DNA of 64,000 nucleotides from an uncultured Flavobacteriales bacterium (GTDB lineage Bacteria; Bacteroidota; Bacteroidia; Flavobacteriales; BACL11), in contig CAJIYG010000004.1 in the NCBI GenBank assembly GCA_905181585.1, forward strand, positions 1 to 64,000. Direction: 5' to 3'. This document shows positions 46,025 to 57,609 of the stretch, in pieces (the stretch's first letter is position 1; every line of letters starts with the position of its first letter). Under the pieces are notes generated by a model, which did no database searches, had not been told where the DNA came from, and saw only the letters and a list, made by a program, of their open reading frames with translations. A program made the translations under genes and the position numbers.

Positions 46025-46720
46025 CTACTTTCTTCTTCTAGGTGAATTATTTCCAGTTTTTTTAGGAGTTTTAAAGTGAAGCATTAAATCACGTTTACCG
46101 TAAACTTCTCCTCTACATATCCAAACTTTCACACCAATTTTACCATATGTTGTTTGTGCTTCTGCTAATGAATAATCTATATCAGCTCTAAAAGTATGGA
46201 GAGGTGTTCTTCCATCTTTAAACATTTCTGATCTCGCCATTTCTGCACCATTTAGTCTTCCAGAAATTTGAACTTTAATCCCTTCTCCTCCCATTCTCAT
46301 AGTAGAAGCGATTGCCATTTTAGTTGCTCTTTTGTAAGAAATTCTTCCTTCAATTTGACGAGCAATACTGTCTGCTACAAGAGTAGCTTCAAGTTCTGGC
46401 TTTTTAACCTCAAAAATATTTATCTGTATTTCTTTATCAGTAATCTTTTTGATTTCTCCTTTTAAATTTTCAACTTCTTGCCCACCTTTACCAATAATTA
46501 TTCCAGGTCTAGCAGTATGTATAGTAATAGTAACAAGCTTTAAAGTACGTTCAATTGCAATTTTTGAAACGCTTCCTTTAGACAATCTAATGTTAAGATA
46601 CTTTCTTATTTTCGCGTCTTCAGCAAGTTTATCTCCGAAGTTATCACCTCCGTACCAATTAGATTCCCATCCTCTAATGATACCTAATCTGTTACCAATT
46701 GGATTTGTTTTTTGTCCCAT
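46025..46720 (-). CDS. rpsC: 30S ribosomal protein S3
   Basis: 231 residues. [20 protein letters not shown], the KH domain ([19 protein letters not shown]) and the C-terminal domain ([37 protein letters not shown]). Forms the mRNA helicase entry with S4 and S5. Confidence 0.97.
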   Translation of the reverse strand: MGQKTNPIGNRLGIIRGWESNWYGGDNFGDKLAEDAKIRKYLNIRLSKGSVSKIAIERTLKLVTITIHTARPGIIIGKGGQEVENLKGEIKKITDKEIQINIFEVKKPELEATLVADSIARQIEGRISYKRATKMAIASTMRMGGEGIKVQISGRLNGAEMARSEMFKDGRTPLHTFRADIDYSLAEAQTTYGKIGVKVWICRGEVYGKRDLMLHFKTPKKTGNNSPRRRK

Positions 46721-46723
46721 AAA

Positions 46724-47131
46724 TTAATTTATTTCAGTTTTTCTACTATCAACTACAAGAGTTACATGGTTAGATCTTTTTCTAATTCTATGCGCCCTTC
46801 CTTGAGGAGCAGGTTGAACTCTTTTTAACATCCTTCCTCCATCAACCTTAACCTCAGAAATGTATAGATTACTCTCATCCATTTTCTTACCTTCATTTTT
46901 AGACTCCCAATTTGCTAAAGCAGAAAGAAGTAACTTTTCCATTCTGTTAGAAGCTTCTTTTGGATTAAGTTTTAGTTCAGATAATGCTCTGTCAGCGTCC
47001 ATACCTCTTATTAAGTCAGCAATAAGCCTCATTTTTCTTGGAGATGTAGGGCAGTTATTTAGTTTGGCGAAAGCAATATTCTTTCTTGCTTCCTTCATAC
47101 TTTCTGCTTTTATTCTTTTTCTAGATCCCAT
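46724..47131 (-). CDS. rplV: 50S ribosomal protein L22
   Basis: 135 residues, extended loop lines the exit tunnel. [20 protein letters not shown], the loop region [20 protein letters not shown] and [19 protein letters not shown]. Three bases before rpsC. Confidence 0.97.
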   Translation of the reverse strand: MGSRKRIKAESMKEARKNIAFAKLNNCPTSPRKMRLIADLIRGMDADRALSELKLNPKEASNRMEKLLLSALANWESKNEGKKMDESNLYISEVKVDGGRMLKRVQPAPQGRAHRIRKRSNHVTLVVDSRKTEIN

Positions 47132-47135
47132 TTAT

Positions 47136-47405
47136 TTATTTTTTTCTATTACCACCATGTCCCCTAAATGTCCTTGTTGGAGAAAATTCTCCTAATTTAT
47201 GACCTACCATGTTCTCTGTACAATAAACAGGAATAAATTGTCTTCCGTTATGCACTCCAATTGTTTTTCCTACAAAATCAGGTGAGATCATAGATGATCT
47301 TGACCAAGTTTTAATTACTGAGTTTTTTCCAGATTCGTTCATTGCATCTACTTTTTTTTGCAATTTGTAATGAATGTACGGTCCTTTTTTTAATGATCTA
47401 GCCAT
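47136..47405 (-). CDS. rpsS: 30S ribosomal protein S19
   Basis: 89 residues. [59 protein letters not shown] and [18 protein letters not shown] are diagnostic. Confidence 0.97.
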   Translation of the reverse strand: MARSLKKGPYIHYKLQKKVDAMNESGKNSVIKTWSRSSMISPDFVGKTIGVHNGRQFIPVYCTENMVGHKLGEFSPTRTFRGHGGNRKK

Positions 47406-47408
47406 AAA

Positions 47409-48236
47409 TTATTTCTTTTTTCTTCTTTCAATTATAAACTTATCAGAAAGCTTCTTTTTATTTCTTGTTTTGTAACCTTTTGCTGGAACACCATTTTTAT
47501 TTCTTGGTAATCCACCAGAATGTTTTCCTTCACCACCTCCCATTGGATGATCAACTGGATTTTTAACAGTAGCTCTTACATTAGGTCTTCTTCCTTGCCA
47601 TCTACTTCTTCCTGCTTTACCAGAAATTTGAAGTTGATGCTGAGAGTTTGAAACAGTTCCAATAGTTGCTAAACATGTAACTAAGATTCTTCTAATCTCA
47701 CCTGAGGCAAGCTTTACAGTGGCATATTTACCATCTCTTGCCATTAGCTGAGCATATGAACCGGCACTTCTAACCATTATAGCACCCTGACCAGGCTTAA
47801 GCTCTACATTATGAATAATTGTCCCAAGAGGTAAAGCACTAAGAGGCAAAGTATTTCCAATATTTATTGGAGCTTTATCTCCGGAAATAATTTCCATCCC
47901 AACTTCTAAACCTTCAGGAGCAATGATATATCTTTTTTCACCATCTACATAGTTAAGCAGTGCAATATTAGCAGTTCTGTTTGGATCATACTCAATTGTA
48001 GCAACCTTAGCAGGAATATTGAACTTTTCTCTTTTAAAATCTACTAATCTATATTTTTTCTTATGACCTCCACCAACATTGGCAATAGTCATTTTACCAG
48101 TATCATTTCTTCCTCCTGATCTTGTCTTTGGAACCAATAGACTTTTTTCTGGCTTAGAAGCTGTGATAGTATCAAAAGATATAGCTACCTTATGTCTTTG
48201 TCCTGGTGTTGTTGGTTTAAATTTTCTTACTGCCAT
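47409..48236 (-). CDS. rplB: 50S ribosomal protein L2
   Basis: 275 residues, near the peptidyl transferase centre. [57 protein letters not shown] and [16 protein letters not shown] with the conserved His are present. Confidence 0.97.
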   Translation of the reverse strand: MAVRKFKPTTPGQRHKVAISFDTITASKPEKSLLVPKTRSGGRNDTGKMTIANVGGGHKKKYRLVDFKREKFNIPAKVATIEYDPNRTANIALLNYVDGEKRYIIAPEGLEVGMEIISGDKAPINIGNTLPLSALPLGTIIHNVELKPGQGAIMVRSAGSYAQLMARDGKYATVKLASGEIRRILVTCLATIGTVSNSQHQLQISGKAGRSRWQGRRPNVRATVKNPVDHPMGGGEGKHSGGLPRNKNGVPAKGYKTRNKKKLSDKFIIERRKKK

Positions 48237-48246
48237 TGTTTCTTAA

Positions 48247-48537
48247 TTATATATTACTGTAAAAATCAATTGAATCACTAGAGGATAGCTGTACGATAGC
48301 CTTCTTATATGTACTAGTTTTTCCTACAATCATTCCAGACTTAGAACCTCTAACTCTTTTTTTACCAATACAGACCATTGTTCTTACTGAATCTACAACA
48401 ACATCATATTGTTGCTCAACAGCTTTTTTGATTTCAATCTTATTAGCTTTTCTATCCACAACAAAAGCGTAACGATTGAACTTTTCAGTATCATTCGTCA
48501 TTTTTTCTGTTATTATTGGTTTTTTTATAATGCTCAT
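48247..48537 (-). CDS. rplW: 50S ribosomal protein L23
   Basis: 96 residues, exit-tunnel docking site for trigger factor. IIKKPIITEKMTNDTEKFN, YAFVVDRKANKIEIKKAVEQ, VRTMVCIGKKRVRG. Ten bases before rplB. Confidence 0.95.
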   Translation of the reverse strand: MSIIKKPIITEKMTNDTEKFNRYAFVVDRKANKIEIKKAVEQQYDVVVDSVRTMVCIGKKRVRGSKSGMIVGKTSTYKKAIVQLSSSDSIDFYSNI

Positions 48538-48549
48538 TGTATAAAAATA

Positions 48550-49173
48550 TTAAAAATTATTTTCTAATTCCTTGATTGAAGACTCAACAAATAACATCTT
48601 ATTAGCGTTCATAATATCATAAGTATTTAATTCTGAAGCTAATACGACTTTTGCCCTGCTTAAATTTCGGGAGGACAAAAATATATTTTTATTTGGTTTA
48701 TCAAGAACTAATACTGTTTTATTGTTTAGAACGTCAAAATTTGCTAAAGTGCTAGAGTAATCTTTAGTAGAAGGATTGTCAAAATTAAAATCTTCAACTA
48801 TGATTATGTTCTTCTGAGTAAGTTTATATGAAAGTGCTGATTTTCTTGCTAATCTTTTAACCTTCTTATTCACCTTGAAATCATATTTTCTAGGTCTTGG
48901 ACCAAAAACACGACCACCACCTCTGAATAAAGGATTTTTAATATCCCCAACTCTAGCTGCTCCACTACCTTTTTGCTTTCTAAGCTTTCTTCTACTACCT
49001 TTAACTGCTCCTCTCTCTTTAGAACTATGGGTACCTAATCTTTTTGATGCTAAATATTGTTTAACATCTAAGTAAATAGCATGATCATTTGGCTCAACAC
49101 CAAATATTTCTTTACTTAAATCTACTTTTTTTGTAGTTTCTTTTCCCTTAATATTATGTACAGCTATCTTCAT
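48550..49173 (-). CDS. rplD: 50S ribosomal protein L4
   Basis: 207 residues. VKQYLASKRLGTHSSKERG, the tunnel loop (KLRKQKGSGAARVGDIKNPL, FRGGGRVFGPRPRKY) and LARKSALSYKLTQKN. Start overlaps the rplC stop by one base. Confidence 0.97.
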   Translation of the reverse strand: MKIAVHNIKGKETTKKVDLSKEIFGVEPNDHAIYLDVKQYLASKRLGTHSSKERGAVKGSRRKLRKQKGSGAARVGDIKNPLFRGGGRVFGPRPRKYDFKVNKKVKRLARKSALSYKLTQKNIIIVEDFNFDNPSTKDYSSTLANFDVLNNKTVLVLDKPNKNIFLSSRNLSRAKVVLASELNTYDIMNANKMLFVESSIKELENNF

Positions 49174-49790
49174 TATTTCTCAATTATTATATATGAATTT
49201 TTTGCACCAGGTACCGCACCTTTAACAATAATTACATTACGATCACTCATAATTTTTAGAACCTGTAAATTTTCAACTTTTACTCTTTCATTACCCATTT
49301 GCCCTGCCATTCTCATTCCTTTAAATACTCTTGCAGGATATGAAGCAGCACCAATAGAACCAGGAGCTCTTAATCTGTTATGTTGACCGTGAGTAGCATC
49401 CCCAACTCCAGCAAATCCATGTCTTTTAACAACACCTTGAAATCCCTTACCCTTAGATGTTCCTACTACAGTAACAAAACTTCCTTCTTCAAAAAGATCT
49501 ACTGTTAGAATATCACCTAAATTAACTTCAATATCAAATGGAGTTACTTCTACCATTTTCTTTACAGCTTTAGAATTTGCTTTTTTAAGATGTCCCATTA
49601 ATGCTTTAGACATTCTAGATTCTTTTTGCTCATCATAAGCAATTTGAACAGCTTCATAACCATCAATCTCATTCGTCTTAATTTGCGAAACAACACATGG
49701 TCCAACTTCTAAAATAGTACATGGAATGTTTTTCCCCTCTTCAGAGAACATTGATGTCATTCCTATTTTTTTTCCTAATAATCCTGGCAT
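49173..49790 (-). CDS. rplC: 50S ribosomal protein L3
   Basis: 205 residues. [59 protein letters not shown] and [16 protein letters not shown] are canonical, including the loop that reaches the peptidyl transferase centre. Confidence 0.97.
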   Translation of the reverse strand: MPGLLGKKIGMTSMFSEEGKNIPCTILEVGPCVVSQIKTNEIDGYEAVQIAYDEQKESRMSKALMGHLKKANSKAVKKMVEVTPFDIEVNLGDILTVDLFEEGSFVTVVGTSKGKGFQGVVKRHGFAGVGDATHGQHNRLRAPGSIGAASYPARVFKGMRMAGQMGNERVKVENLQVLKIMSDRNVIIVKGAVPGAKNSYIIIEK

Positions 49791-49801
49791 TACTCTATTT
49801 T

Positions 49802-50110
49802 TTAAATTACTTTAATTTCTACCTTAACACCACTTGGCAACTCTAATTTCATGAGTGCATCAATAGTTTTAGAAGATGAAGAATATATATCCATTAATCT
49901 TCTATGATTTGCAAGTTGGAATTGCTCTCTTGCCTGCTTATTAACGTGAGGTGATCTCAAAACTGTATAAATTCTTTTGTGTGTTGGTAATGGAATTGGA
50001 CCACTAATAATAGCACCTGAATTCTTTACAGTCTTTACTATCTTCTCAGCTGATTGATCAACTAAATTGTGATCAAATGATTTAAGCTTAATTCTAACTT
50101 TTTGTGCCAT
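49802..50110 (-). CDS. rpsJ: 30S ribosomal protein S10
   Basis: 102 residues, also the NusE partner in antitermination. [60 protein letters not shown]. First gene of the S10 cluster, eight bases after fusA. Confidence 0.97.
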   Translation of the reverse strand: MAQKVRIKLKSFDHNLVDQSAEKIVKTVKNSGAIISGPIPLPTHKRIYTVLRSPHVNKQAREQFQLANHRRLMDIYSSSSKTIDALMKLELPSGVKVEIKVI

Positions 50111-50118
50111 AAGTATAT

Positions 50119-52220
50119 TTATTTATCTCCTTTAATATTAGATATTACTTCATCTGAAACATTTTTTGGAGCATTTTCAAATGATGAAAACTCCATAGTT
50201 GATGTAGCTCTACCTGATGTAATTGTTCTTAAGTCTGTTATGTATCCAAACATTTCTGAAAGTGGCACCTTAGCATTAACAACTTTTGCTCCAGCTTTAT
50301 CATCCATACCCTCAACTTGTCCTCTTCTTCTATTTAAATCCCCAATAACATCTCCCATATTAACTTCTGGAGTAATAACATTTAATTTCATTATTGGCTC
50401 TAACAACATTGGTGATGCCTGCTTAGCTGCAGCTTTAAAAGCAATTTGAGCACAAAGCTCAAATGACAAAGCATCTGAATCCACATCATGATAAGATCCA
50501 TCATACAATCTTACCTTCATAGAGTTTAAAGGAAAACCTGCTAATACTCCATTTGTCATAGACATATTAAATCCTTTTTCTACTGAAGGAATAAATTCTT
50601 TAGGAATGTTACCTCCTTTTATTTCATTAACAAACTGTAATCCTTCACCCTCAAAATCAGAATCAACTGGAGAAATTTCAAATTTAATATCTGCAAACTT
50701 TCCTCTACCACCAGATTGTTTCTTGTATACTTCTCTGTGTTCAACAGCTTTTGTTATCGCTTCTTTATAAGCAACTTGAGGAGCTCCTTGGTTACACTCT
50801 ACATCGAACTCTCTTTTTAATCTATCAAGAATAATATCTAAATGTAATTCACCCATTCCAGATATTATCGTTTGCCCTGAATCTTCATCAGTTTTAACAG
50901 AAAAAGTAGGATCTTCTTCTGATAGCTTACCTAAAGCTACGCCCAACTTATCCAAATCTTTTTGGGTCTTAGGCTCAATAGCAATTCCGATTACTGGCTC
51001 TGGAAAATCCATTGATTCTAAAACAATTGGTGATTTTAAAGCACATAATGTATCACCTGTTCTAATATCTTTAAATCCAACTAATGCAGCAATGTCACCA
51101 GCCTGAAGTGCATCAATTTGATTTTGTTTATTTGAATGCATTTGATAAATTCTAGAAATTCTTTCTTTTTTACCTGTTCTAGTATTTAACACAAAAGTTC
51201 CTTGATCTAAAGTTCCAGAATAAGCTCTAGTAAAACATAGACGTCCAACATAAGGGTCTGTTGCAATTTTAAATGCTAAAGCAGCAAAAGGATCAGTTGC
51301 CGAAGGCTGTCTTATCTCTTCACTATCGTTATCTGGGTTTGTTCCTGTAATCCCATCAACATCTAACGGAGAAGGAAGAATTTCCATTACCATGTCTAAC
51401 ATGGCCTGAACTCCTTTATTTTTAAAAGCTGAACCACACATCATTGGCACTACTTTACCAGAATTGTTGCTTCTCTAAGTGCAGCAAGTATTTCTGCTTC
51501 AGTAAGTGAATTTTCATCTTCAAAATATTTTTCCATTAGAGATTCATCGAATTCTGCTACAGCTTCTAAAAGCTGCCCTCTGTATTCTCTTGCTTCATCT
51601 ATAATATCTGCTGGAATTTCAACTTCTTCATAAGTCATACCCTGATCTTCTTCATTCCAAACAATACCTTTGAAATTAATTAAATCTACAACTCCTTTAA
51701 ATTCATCTTCAGCACCAATTGGTATTTGAAGAGGAAGAGCATGACTTCCTAACATTTCTTTTACTTGAGCAGAAACTTTTAGAAAATTAGCCCCTTGTCT
51801 ATCCATTTTATTAACAAAGCCAATTCTTGGAACATTATAATTATTAGCAAGTCTCCAATTTGTTTCAGATTGAGGCTCAACTCCGTCAACAGCACTAAAC
51901 AAAAAAACTAAACCATCAAGCACTCTTAAAGACCTATTCACTTCAACAGTAAAGTCAACGTGACCAGGAGTATCAATAATATTTACATGATAATTTTTAC
52001 CTCTATAGTCCCAGCCTAATGTTGTTGCAGCAGATGTAATTGTAATTCCTCTTTCTTGCTCTTGCTCCATCCAATCCATAGTAGCAGCACCATCATGAAC
52101 CTCACCAATTTTGTGATTAACACCACCATAGTAAAGAATTCTTTCCGTGGTAGTAGTCTTACCAGCATCAATGTGTGCTGCAATACCAATATTTCTTGTA
52201 TATTTTAAGTCTCTTGCCAT
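50119..52220 (-). CDS. fusA: elongation factor G, interrupted by a one-base frame disruption
   Basis: Translocation GTPase. The 5' part (52220 down to about 51460) holds the G domain: [17 protein letters not shown] (G1), [19 protein letters not shown] (G3), NKMDR (G4). The 3' part (about 51460 to 50119) resumes with [18 protein letters not shown] (G5) and domains II-V ([39 protein letters not shown]). Read literally the first frame ends at 51450 in [13 protein letters not shown]. Adding one T gives [17 protein letters not shown], the invariant family sequence, and one protein of about 700 residues. The gene is essential, so this is almost surely a sequence error. No tuf follows. Confidence 0.95.
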
Positions 52221-52229
52221 TTCTATAAT

Positions 52230-52700
52230 TTAAAATCTAAAGTGTGAAAATGCTTTGTTAGCTTCAGCCATTCTATGAGTATCTTGCTTTTTCTTATACG
52301 CAGCGCCTTCTTCTTTAAAAGCTGCCATTATCTCACCAGATAATTTTTGATCCATTGTTTTTTCATTTCTTTTTCTTGCGGCACCAATCATCCATTTCAT
52401 ACCCAGAGATACTTTTCTATCTTCTCTAACAGGGTGAGGTATTTGAAAAGTTGCTCCTCCAATTCTTCTACTTCTAACTTCAACATGAGGACTTACATTC
52501 TCTAATGACTTTTCAAAAACTTCTAAATTTGTAACATCTTCAATTTTCTCTGCTACAGTTTCTAAAGCAGTATAAAAAACTTTAAATGCAGTGTTTTTTC
52601 TTCCATCTAACATTAAATTATTTACAAACCTTGTAACTAAAGGACTTCCAAATCTTGGATCTGGAAGTAATATTCTTTTTTTAGCCTTTTTCTTTCTCAT
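52230..52700 (-). CDS. rpsG: 30S ribosomal protein S7
   Basis: 156 residues, head of the 30S subunit and 16S 3' domain nucleator. LLPDPRFGSPLVTRFVNNLM, NVSPHVEVRSRRIGGATFQI and the C-terminal KKKQDTHRMAEANKAFSHF. In the str cluster, ten bases after rpsL. Confidence 0.97.
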   Translation of the reverse strand: MRKKKAKKRILLPDPRFGSPLVTRFVNNLMLDGRKNTAFKVFYTALETVAEKIEDVTNLEVFEKSLENVSPHVEVRSRRIGGATFQIPHPVREDRKVSLGMKWMIGAARKRNEKTMDQKLSGEIMAAFKEEGAAYKKKQDTHRMAEANKAFSHFRF

Positions 52701-52710
52701 TATCTATATT

Positions 52711-53085
52711 TTATTTCTTTGGACGCTTAGCTCCATATTTTGATCTACGTTGTGTTCTTTCATTTACTCCAGAAGTATCTAATGCACCTCTGACAATATG
52801 ATATCTAACACCAGGTAAATCTTTTACTCTACCACCTCTAACTAATACAACTGAATATTCTTGAAGATTATGTCCTTCTCCGCCAATATAAGCGTTAACC
52901 TCATTACCATTAGTTAATCTAACTCTGGCAACTTTTCTTAAAGCTGAATTTGGTTTCTTTGGAGTAGTTGTGTAAACTCTTGTACAAACTCCTCTTCTTT
53001 GAGGGCAACTTTGCAAAGCTAAAGATTTACTCTTTTTCTTAATAGTTACTCTCCCTTTTCTTACTAGTTGTTGTATTGTAGGCAT
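52711..53085 (-). CDS. rpsL: 30S ribosomal protein S12
   Basis: 124 residues, decoding centre. [40 protein letters not shown] and [19 protein letters not shown]. The residues whose change gives streptomycin resistance are wild type (Lys43 in TPKKPNS and Lys88 in RVKDLPG). First gene of the ribosomal block, preceded by a strong promoter match. Confidence 0.97.
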   Translation of the reverse strand: MPTIQQLVRKGRVTIKKKSKSLALQSCPQRRGVCTRVYTTTPKKPNSALRKVARVRLTNGNEVNAYIGGEGHNLQEYSVVLVRGGRVKDLPGVRYHIVRGALDTSGVNERTQRRSKYGAKRPKK

Positions 53086-53110
53086 ATTATTTCTTTACTA
53101 AAATGGGCGG

Positions 53111-53118
53111 CAAATGTA
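53111..53118 (-). promoter_or_regulatory. main promoter -7 element (TACATTTG) of the ribosomal block
   Basis: Read on the minus strand the bases are TACATTTG, a perfect TAnnTTTG, followed by GCCGCCC and the rpsL ATG 25 bases on. A T-rich TTTCA lies about 20 bases upstream at the -33 region. It starts transcription of rpsL and probably the long cluster below. The rest of the 189-base gap shows only a weak 6-bp hairpin at the stop of the upstream adhesin. Confidence 0.7.
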
Positions 53119-53274
53119 ATAATTTATTACCTAAAAGTGAAATTGTTTTGTATTTTTTTTAATCTGATATCTCTCTGTACAATCAAGAACATTTAAAAAC
53201 TCTAGTCACAATTGATAATCAACAACTTAAATAAATATTTATAAAATAGAAATTTGAAAAGTTTAGTAAACTAT

Positions 53275-56200
53275 TTACTTAATAATAATCTTGTAATCAT
53301 AAGATAAATTTTTTGTTTCTATTTTCAAGAAATAAACACCACTAGCTTTATCTTTATTTGTAATAACATAACGATCACTATTTCCAACTAAATGACGCTC
53401 TATTACTTTACCATACATATCCACTATTGTTAAGCTTGCATTCTCAACTACTCTTCCAAAGTCAACTACTGCCTCTGATCTAAATGGATTTGGATAAACA
53501 CTTACCTCTAAGCTTGATCCTACCTCATTTATTGTCGTTGAGATAAACTCTATACTATTTGACTCACTAGTACAACCTTGAGCATCTGTTACTCTTACAA
53601 AGTAATCTCCATAGCTACTAACAATATAAGTTGTTCCTGTTGCCAGCTGAACATTTGGAGCAGATGCTTCTCTCCAAGAGTGAACATATGGTGCAACTCC
53701 CCCATTTACATTATTAGATTCTAATAAATAAGAGTTAGAGGAGTTCTGATTTATTGTAGCTGTTATCTCTTGTGGCTCTGCAACGATAAATGTTTCTGAG
53801 TACTCACAAGAATACATGTCGCTCACTGTTAAAGTATAGATTCCTGCTGATACATTATTTAAATTATTATTTGTACTTGAGCTTCCAGACCAGTTATATA
53901 CATATCCTAATGACCCACCACTAATATTTGTTGTAATAGATCCTGTGCTTGCACCATAACAATCTGCATCTGTCACATTACCTAATATAGTAATTGAATC
54001 AGGCTCTGTAATAGTCATTGTATCACTTGCATAACAAGTCATATAATTTGCTAATAAAACATATGTTCCAGATCCAAGACCAACTAGTGAAGAACCCGAA
54101 CCAAGACTAACTCCAGGATTTAAAACATCCTCCCAAGAATAAGAATAAGTATTATCAAAGTAATTTAAATCTATTGAAAGGCTTGCTGTTGCATCACCAT
54201 AGCATTGAATGATATTTCCATTTGATGATAGAGCAGTAAAAATAGTATCTAAAGCAATTATATTTTGCTGATTATTACCTCCATTAACTAAATAAGAAGG
54301 ACAATCATTAGCATCTGTTAAACTTATAGTATAATCTCCAGCACAAATCCCTGAGAATAAACTATCACTTAATAAATTCATTGTTATAGCTCCTGTATTA
54401 TTATCTAAAGCATGACCATAATATGGTGCTGTTCCTCCTGTAAAGTCTAAAAGAACACTTCCATCACAAGCGCCAAGGCATACTGCATCCGTTGAAGATA
54501 GAGTATTGTATGTAATAGCTCCTGGCTCACTTAGATTAATACTTGCATTAACCATACAGTTATTTGTATCTGATACCGTTACAGAATATGTTTCTGCATA
54601 TAAATTAGCTACACTATCATTCATACTTGAGTAACCATTTGGTCCAAACCACTGGTATGAATATGGAGCATGAGCTCCAGATGGGTACACAACTGCAGAA
54701 CCATCATTATATCCAAAGCAGCTTACATTATCTAACTCTAAAACAAAAGCATTCATTGTATTAGTAATTGTATCAATATCTCTGCTATCACTTGCTGTAC
54801 AGCCCCTAGAATCTGTTGCGATAACAGTATAAATTCCTGCTAAAAGATGACTAGCAGTTGCTGTAAGTTGTGGCGCTACTAAGTTATCATCCCAAGCATA
54901 ACTATAGCCTGGTGTTCCTCCCGTAGCTAAAGATGTTAAGCTTGCACTATTTACTCCGATGCAGTAAGGTAGTATTGTTAAGTTATCATCAATATTTACA
55001 TGAAGCTCTGTTGGCTCATGCATAAAAATTGTATCATTAGCAGTACACCCTCTTGCATCAACAACTTCTACAGTATGTAGTCCTGGATGAACAGTATTAA
55101 TTGTATCTCCTACTTGACCATTAGTCATCCAATTAAACGTATAAGGAAGATTACCTCCTTGAGCGCTTGCATAAGCAAGACCATCGTTAGCTCCAAAGCA
55201 TGATATCCGTACTAGCTCGTTTGCAATCATAGAAAGTGGCTCTGGCTCTGACACATAAATACTATCAACAACCTCACAACCTATTATATCTCTTGTAGTT
55301 ACATAATAACTACCCTCAACAAGACCTGAAGAAGTGTCTGGCATACTAAGACCTGTATGACCATTACTCCAGAAGTAAGTATATGTTGGAATACCTCCAA
55401 CAGAACTAATACTTGCAATACCATCAGATTGCCCATAACAACTTACTGTCTGAACAACGCTAATAGTGGATTGTATCTCTGGATTCTCAGCGATATAAAC
55501 GCTATCTATAACCTCACATCCCCAATCATCAGTAAGTGTAAGATGACGATATCCTGCAGATAAATTTTGAGCTACTAAGCCTGTCTCTCCATTATCCCAC
55601 ATATAACTGTAGTTTGGCATTCCACCGCTAGCAAATAAGCGAGCTTTACCAACACTATCACCAAAACAAGCAATATTTTCTACAACTAAAATACTATCTA
55701 TACTAAGCATAGTCATTGGTTCTCCAACATTTAAACTGTAACTCACAAAACATGATTGAGCATCATAAACATGCAGAGTATAAACTCCTGAACTTAAATC
55801 TTTTAAAGTATCTCTAGTAGTAACATATGAAGTAGATTGAAGAGTATCTCCAGTACTAGAAATCCAGTAATATTGGTATGGAGCCCAACTACCATTGGCA
55901 TCTCCAATAATCATTCCTGTATTATCACCTCGACATGCTACACCAAAAACCTGAGGAGAACCACTAAGAGCTGTCTGAGGGGCAATAACCTGTACTGTAG
56001 AAAAAGTATCACAACCGTTTGCATCACTAACCTCCAAATAATAACTTCCAGCACTTAAATTAAAAGCAGTATCATTAGTACTAAAGCTAACAAAATTTTG
56101 ATTAAACCACTCGTATGAATATGGCGGGGTTCCTCCAGCTCCAGATCCTATAGCAATACCATCATTACTGCCGTTACAAATAACGACTTTAGATTGGGCT

Positions 56201-57609
56201 AGAGATTGTAAAGTATAATTGGGCGATGTTATGTTTATAGTATCTCTATACAAACAACTATTATCATCTAAAACAGAAATAATATATACTCCTTCAGATA
56301 AATTTGAAAAAACACTATCATAAGGAATTGGATTAGTATTTAAAACACCATCTAAATAGAATGAATAAGGAAGTGCTCCACTGTCAGCCAAAATAGAGAT
56401 TTGACCATCACTTCCGTTATAACAATTAACATTGCTCCCAAATGAAGAAACATTTAGAGGATTATTTGCTTGCATAACTACAATTGTATCTTGAGAAGAA
56501 GAACCTCCAGCATCTGTCACTCTTGCAACATAAGTTCCAGGAAAAAGATTTGAGAATGTCTGAGAAGTACTTACATTTAGATTAGATTGTAAAATAACAC
56601 CATTCATATCCAAAAGTAACATATCATAAGGAGATGGCGTATTTAAGCCCGGATCAACACTTACTTGACCATCATTTCCCTGGCAAGAAGCATCAGAGGA
56701 ACTCATAACTATTGAAAAACATCCAGAGACCGAAACCGTAACTTGATCCGACAATATTCCGGAAGAACAGCTTCCAACAACATCAGCATAATATACAGTT
56801 GTTGAAGAAATATTAATTGGAAGAGTTGGACCATAACCTAAAGTATCTCCTGAGGCTGATGTCCAAATAGCTTCACCAGCAACAATTGGGATATATGGAA
56901 TTTGATTAATAACATAAGCAGATGGTCCAGCAGTTAAAAACTCCCAACCTTCATTAGTTGCAGTCCACTGTAAAGGGAAATTTCTATCAGCAAGTAAAAT
57001 AGGATCAAATACAATATCAGAAAATAAACTACCATCAGAAACTAATCCTTGAATAGCAGCACCTCCATTCCAAGTAGCACAAAGTGGTTTTTCTGCAATA
57101 AACATTTCAATTTTATCAGACCCTTCATGCAATACAACTTGTGATGTATGTAAATCAGCGGTACATGAAAACATTGCAATTTCACACCAAGTAACAGTAA
57201 ACATCCTGTTTGGTGCTATACCAGTTGTTCCATAATAAATATTACCACTTACTCCAGTATTAATATCTTGCCAAGGAGCTAAAATAGCATTCTCAGGGAT
57301 ATTACCAGGGTTTGGTACAGGAGCATTTATCGAGTAAGGTGAATATGAATTAGCTAAAGAAGTATCAAATGTTACATAACCATTTCCTGAAACGACACAT
57401 TGAGTGTATGCTGTTCCATAAAAATTAAATGTAAATCCTAAAGGAACTAGATCGTCATGCAAATCATCAGTTTGCATAGAAGACTGCGTAGCACTTAAAG
57501 CATAAAGAGTATCATTGAAATTACCACATACAGTAGTGTCATTAGAAATAATAACTTGTGCATTAATAAAAAATGGTAAAAGCAAAACAATTAAAATAAT
57601 TCTTTTCAT
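53275..57609 (-). CDS. giant SprB-repeat adhesin D with type A T9SS signal
   Basis: An intact 1,444-residue secreted protein. Signal peptide MKRIILIVLLLPFFINA, then an N-terminal beta domain (residues 20-250, LGFTFNFYGTAYTQCVVSGN, GYVTFDTS, WCEIAMFS) of the kind that precedes repeats in Bacteroidota surface proteins. About twelve SprB repeats follow (residues 300-1300; each with a Cys near FG..DG, a GG..PY loop and a second Cys near DxxGC, for example VSCYGQSDGIASISSVGGIP). The end is a type A T9SS sorting domain (VYPNPFRSEAVVDFG, GVYFLKI, residues 1365-1444), so the tail is probably cleaved and the protein attached or released. There is no frame disruption in 4.3 kb. Role in adhesion or gliding is inferred. 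Confidence 0.85.
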   Translation of the reverse strand: MKRIILIVLLLPFFINAQVIISNDTTVCGNFNDTLYALSATQSSMQTDDLHDDLVPLGFTFNFYGTAYTQCVVSGNGYVTFDTSLANSYSPYSINAPVPNPGNIPENAILAPWQDINTGVSGNIYYGTTGIAPNRMFTVTWCEIAMFSCTADLHTSQVVLHEGSDKIEMFIAEKPLCATWNGGAAIQGLVSDGSLFSDIVFDPILLADRNFPLQWTATNEGWEFLTAGPSAYVINQIPYIPIVAGEAIWTSASGDTLGYGPTLPINISSTTVYYADVVGSCSSGILSDQVTVSVSGCFSIVMSSSDASCQGNDGQVSVDPGLNTPSPYDMLLLDMNGVILQSNLNVSTSQTFSNLFPGTYVARVTDAGGSSSQDTIVVMQANNPLNVSSFGSNVNCYNGSDGQISILADSGALPYSFYLDGVLNTNPIPYDSVFSNLSEGVYIISVLDDNSCLYRDTINITSPNYTLQSLAQSKVVICNGSNDGIAIGSGAGGTPPYSYEWFNQNFVSFSTNDTAFNLSAGSYYLEVSDANGCDTFSTVQVIAPQTALSGSPQVFGVACRGDNTGMIIGDANGSWAPYQYYWISSTGDTLQSTSYVTTRDTLKDLSSGVYTLHVYDAQSCFVSYSLNVGEPMTMLSIDSILVVENIACFGDSVGKARLFASGGMPNYSYMWDNGETGLVAQNLSAGYRHLTLTDDWGCEVIDSVYIAENPEIQSTISVVQTVSCYGQSDGIASISSVGGIPTYTYFWSNGHTGLSMPDTSSGLVEGSYYVTTRDIIGCEVVDSIYVSEPEPLSMIANELVRISCFGANDGLAYASAQGGNLPYTFNWMTNGQVGDTINTVHPGLHTVEVVDARGCTANDTIFMHEPTELHVNIDDNLTILPYCIGVNSASLTSLATGGTPGYSYAWDDNLVAPQLTATASHLLAGIYTVIATDSRGCTASDSRDIDTITNTMNAFVLELDNVSCFGYNDGSAVVYPSGAHAPYSYQWFGPNGYSSMNDSVANLYAETYSVTVSDTNNCMVNASINLSEPGAITYNTLSSTDAVCLGACDGSVLLDFTGGTAPYYGHALDNNTGAITMNLLSDSLFSGICAGDYTISLTDANDCPSYLVNGGNNQQNIIALDTIFTALSSNGNIIQCYGDATASLSIDLNYFDNTYSYSWEDVLNPGVSLGSGSSLVGLGSGTYVLLANYMTCYASDTMTITEPDSITILGNVTDADCYGASTGSITTNISGGSLGYVYNWSGSSSTNNNLNNVSAGIYTLTVSDMYSCEYSETFIVAEPQEITATINQNSSNSYLLESNNVNGGVAPYVHSWREASAPNVQLATGTTYIVSSYGDYFVRVTDAQGCTSESNSIEFISTTINEVGSSLEVSVYPNPFRSEAVVDFGRVVENASLTIVDMYGKVIERHLVGNSDRYVITNKDKASGVYFLKIETKNLSYDYKIIIK

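Noticed and set aside
51450..51470. Programmed frameshifting in fusA
   Set aside because: EF-G is not known to be frameshift-regulated, no slippery site is seen, and a single T restores the invariant sequence, so an error is simpler.
53086..53274. A missing tuf gene in the str cluster as an unusual loss
   Set aside because: tuf commonly lies elsewhere in Bacteroidota (near tRNA genes and secE), so its absence here is expected.
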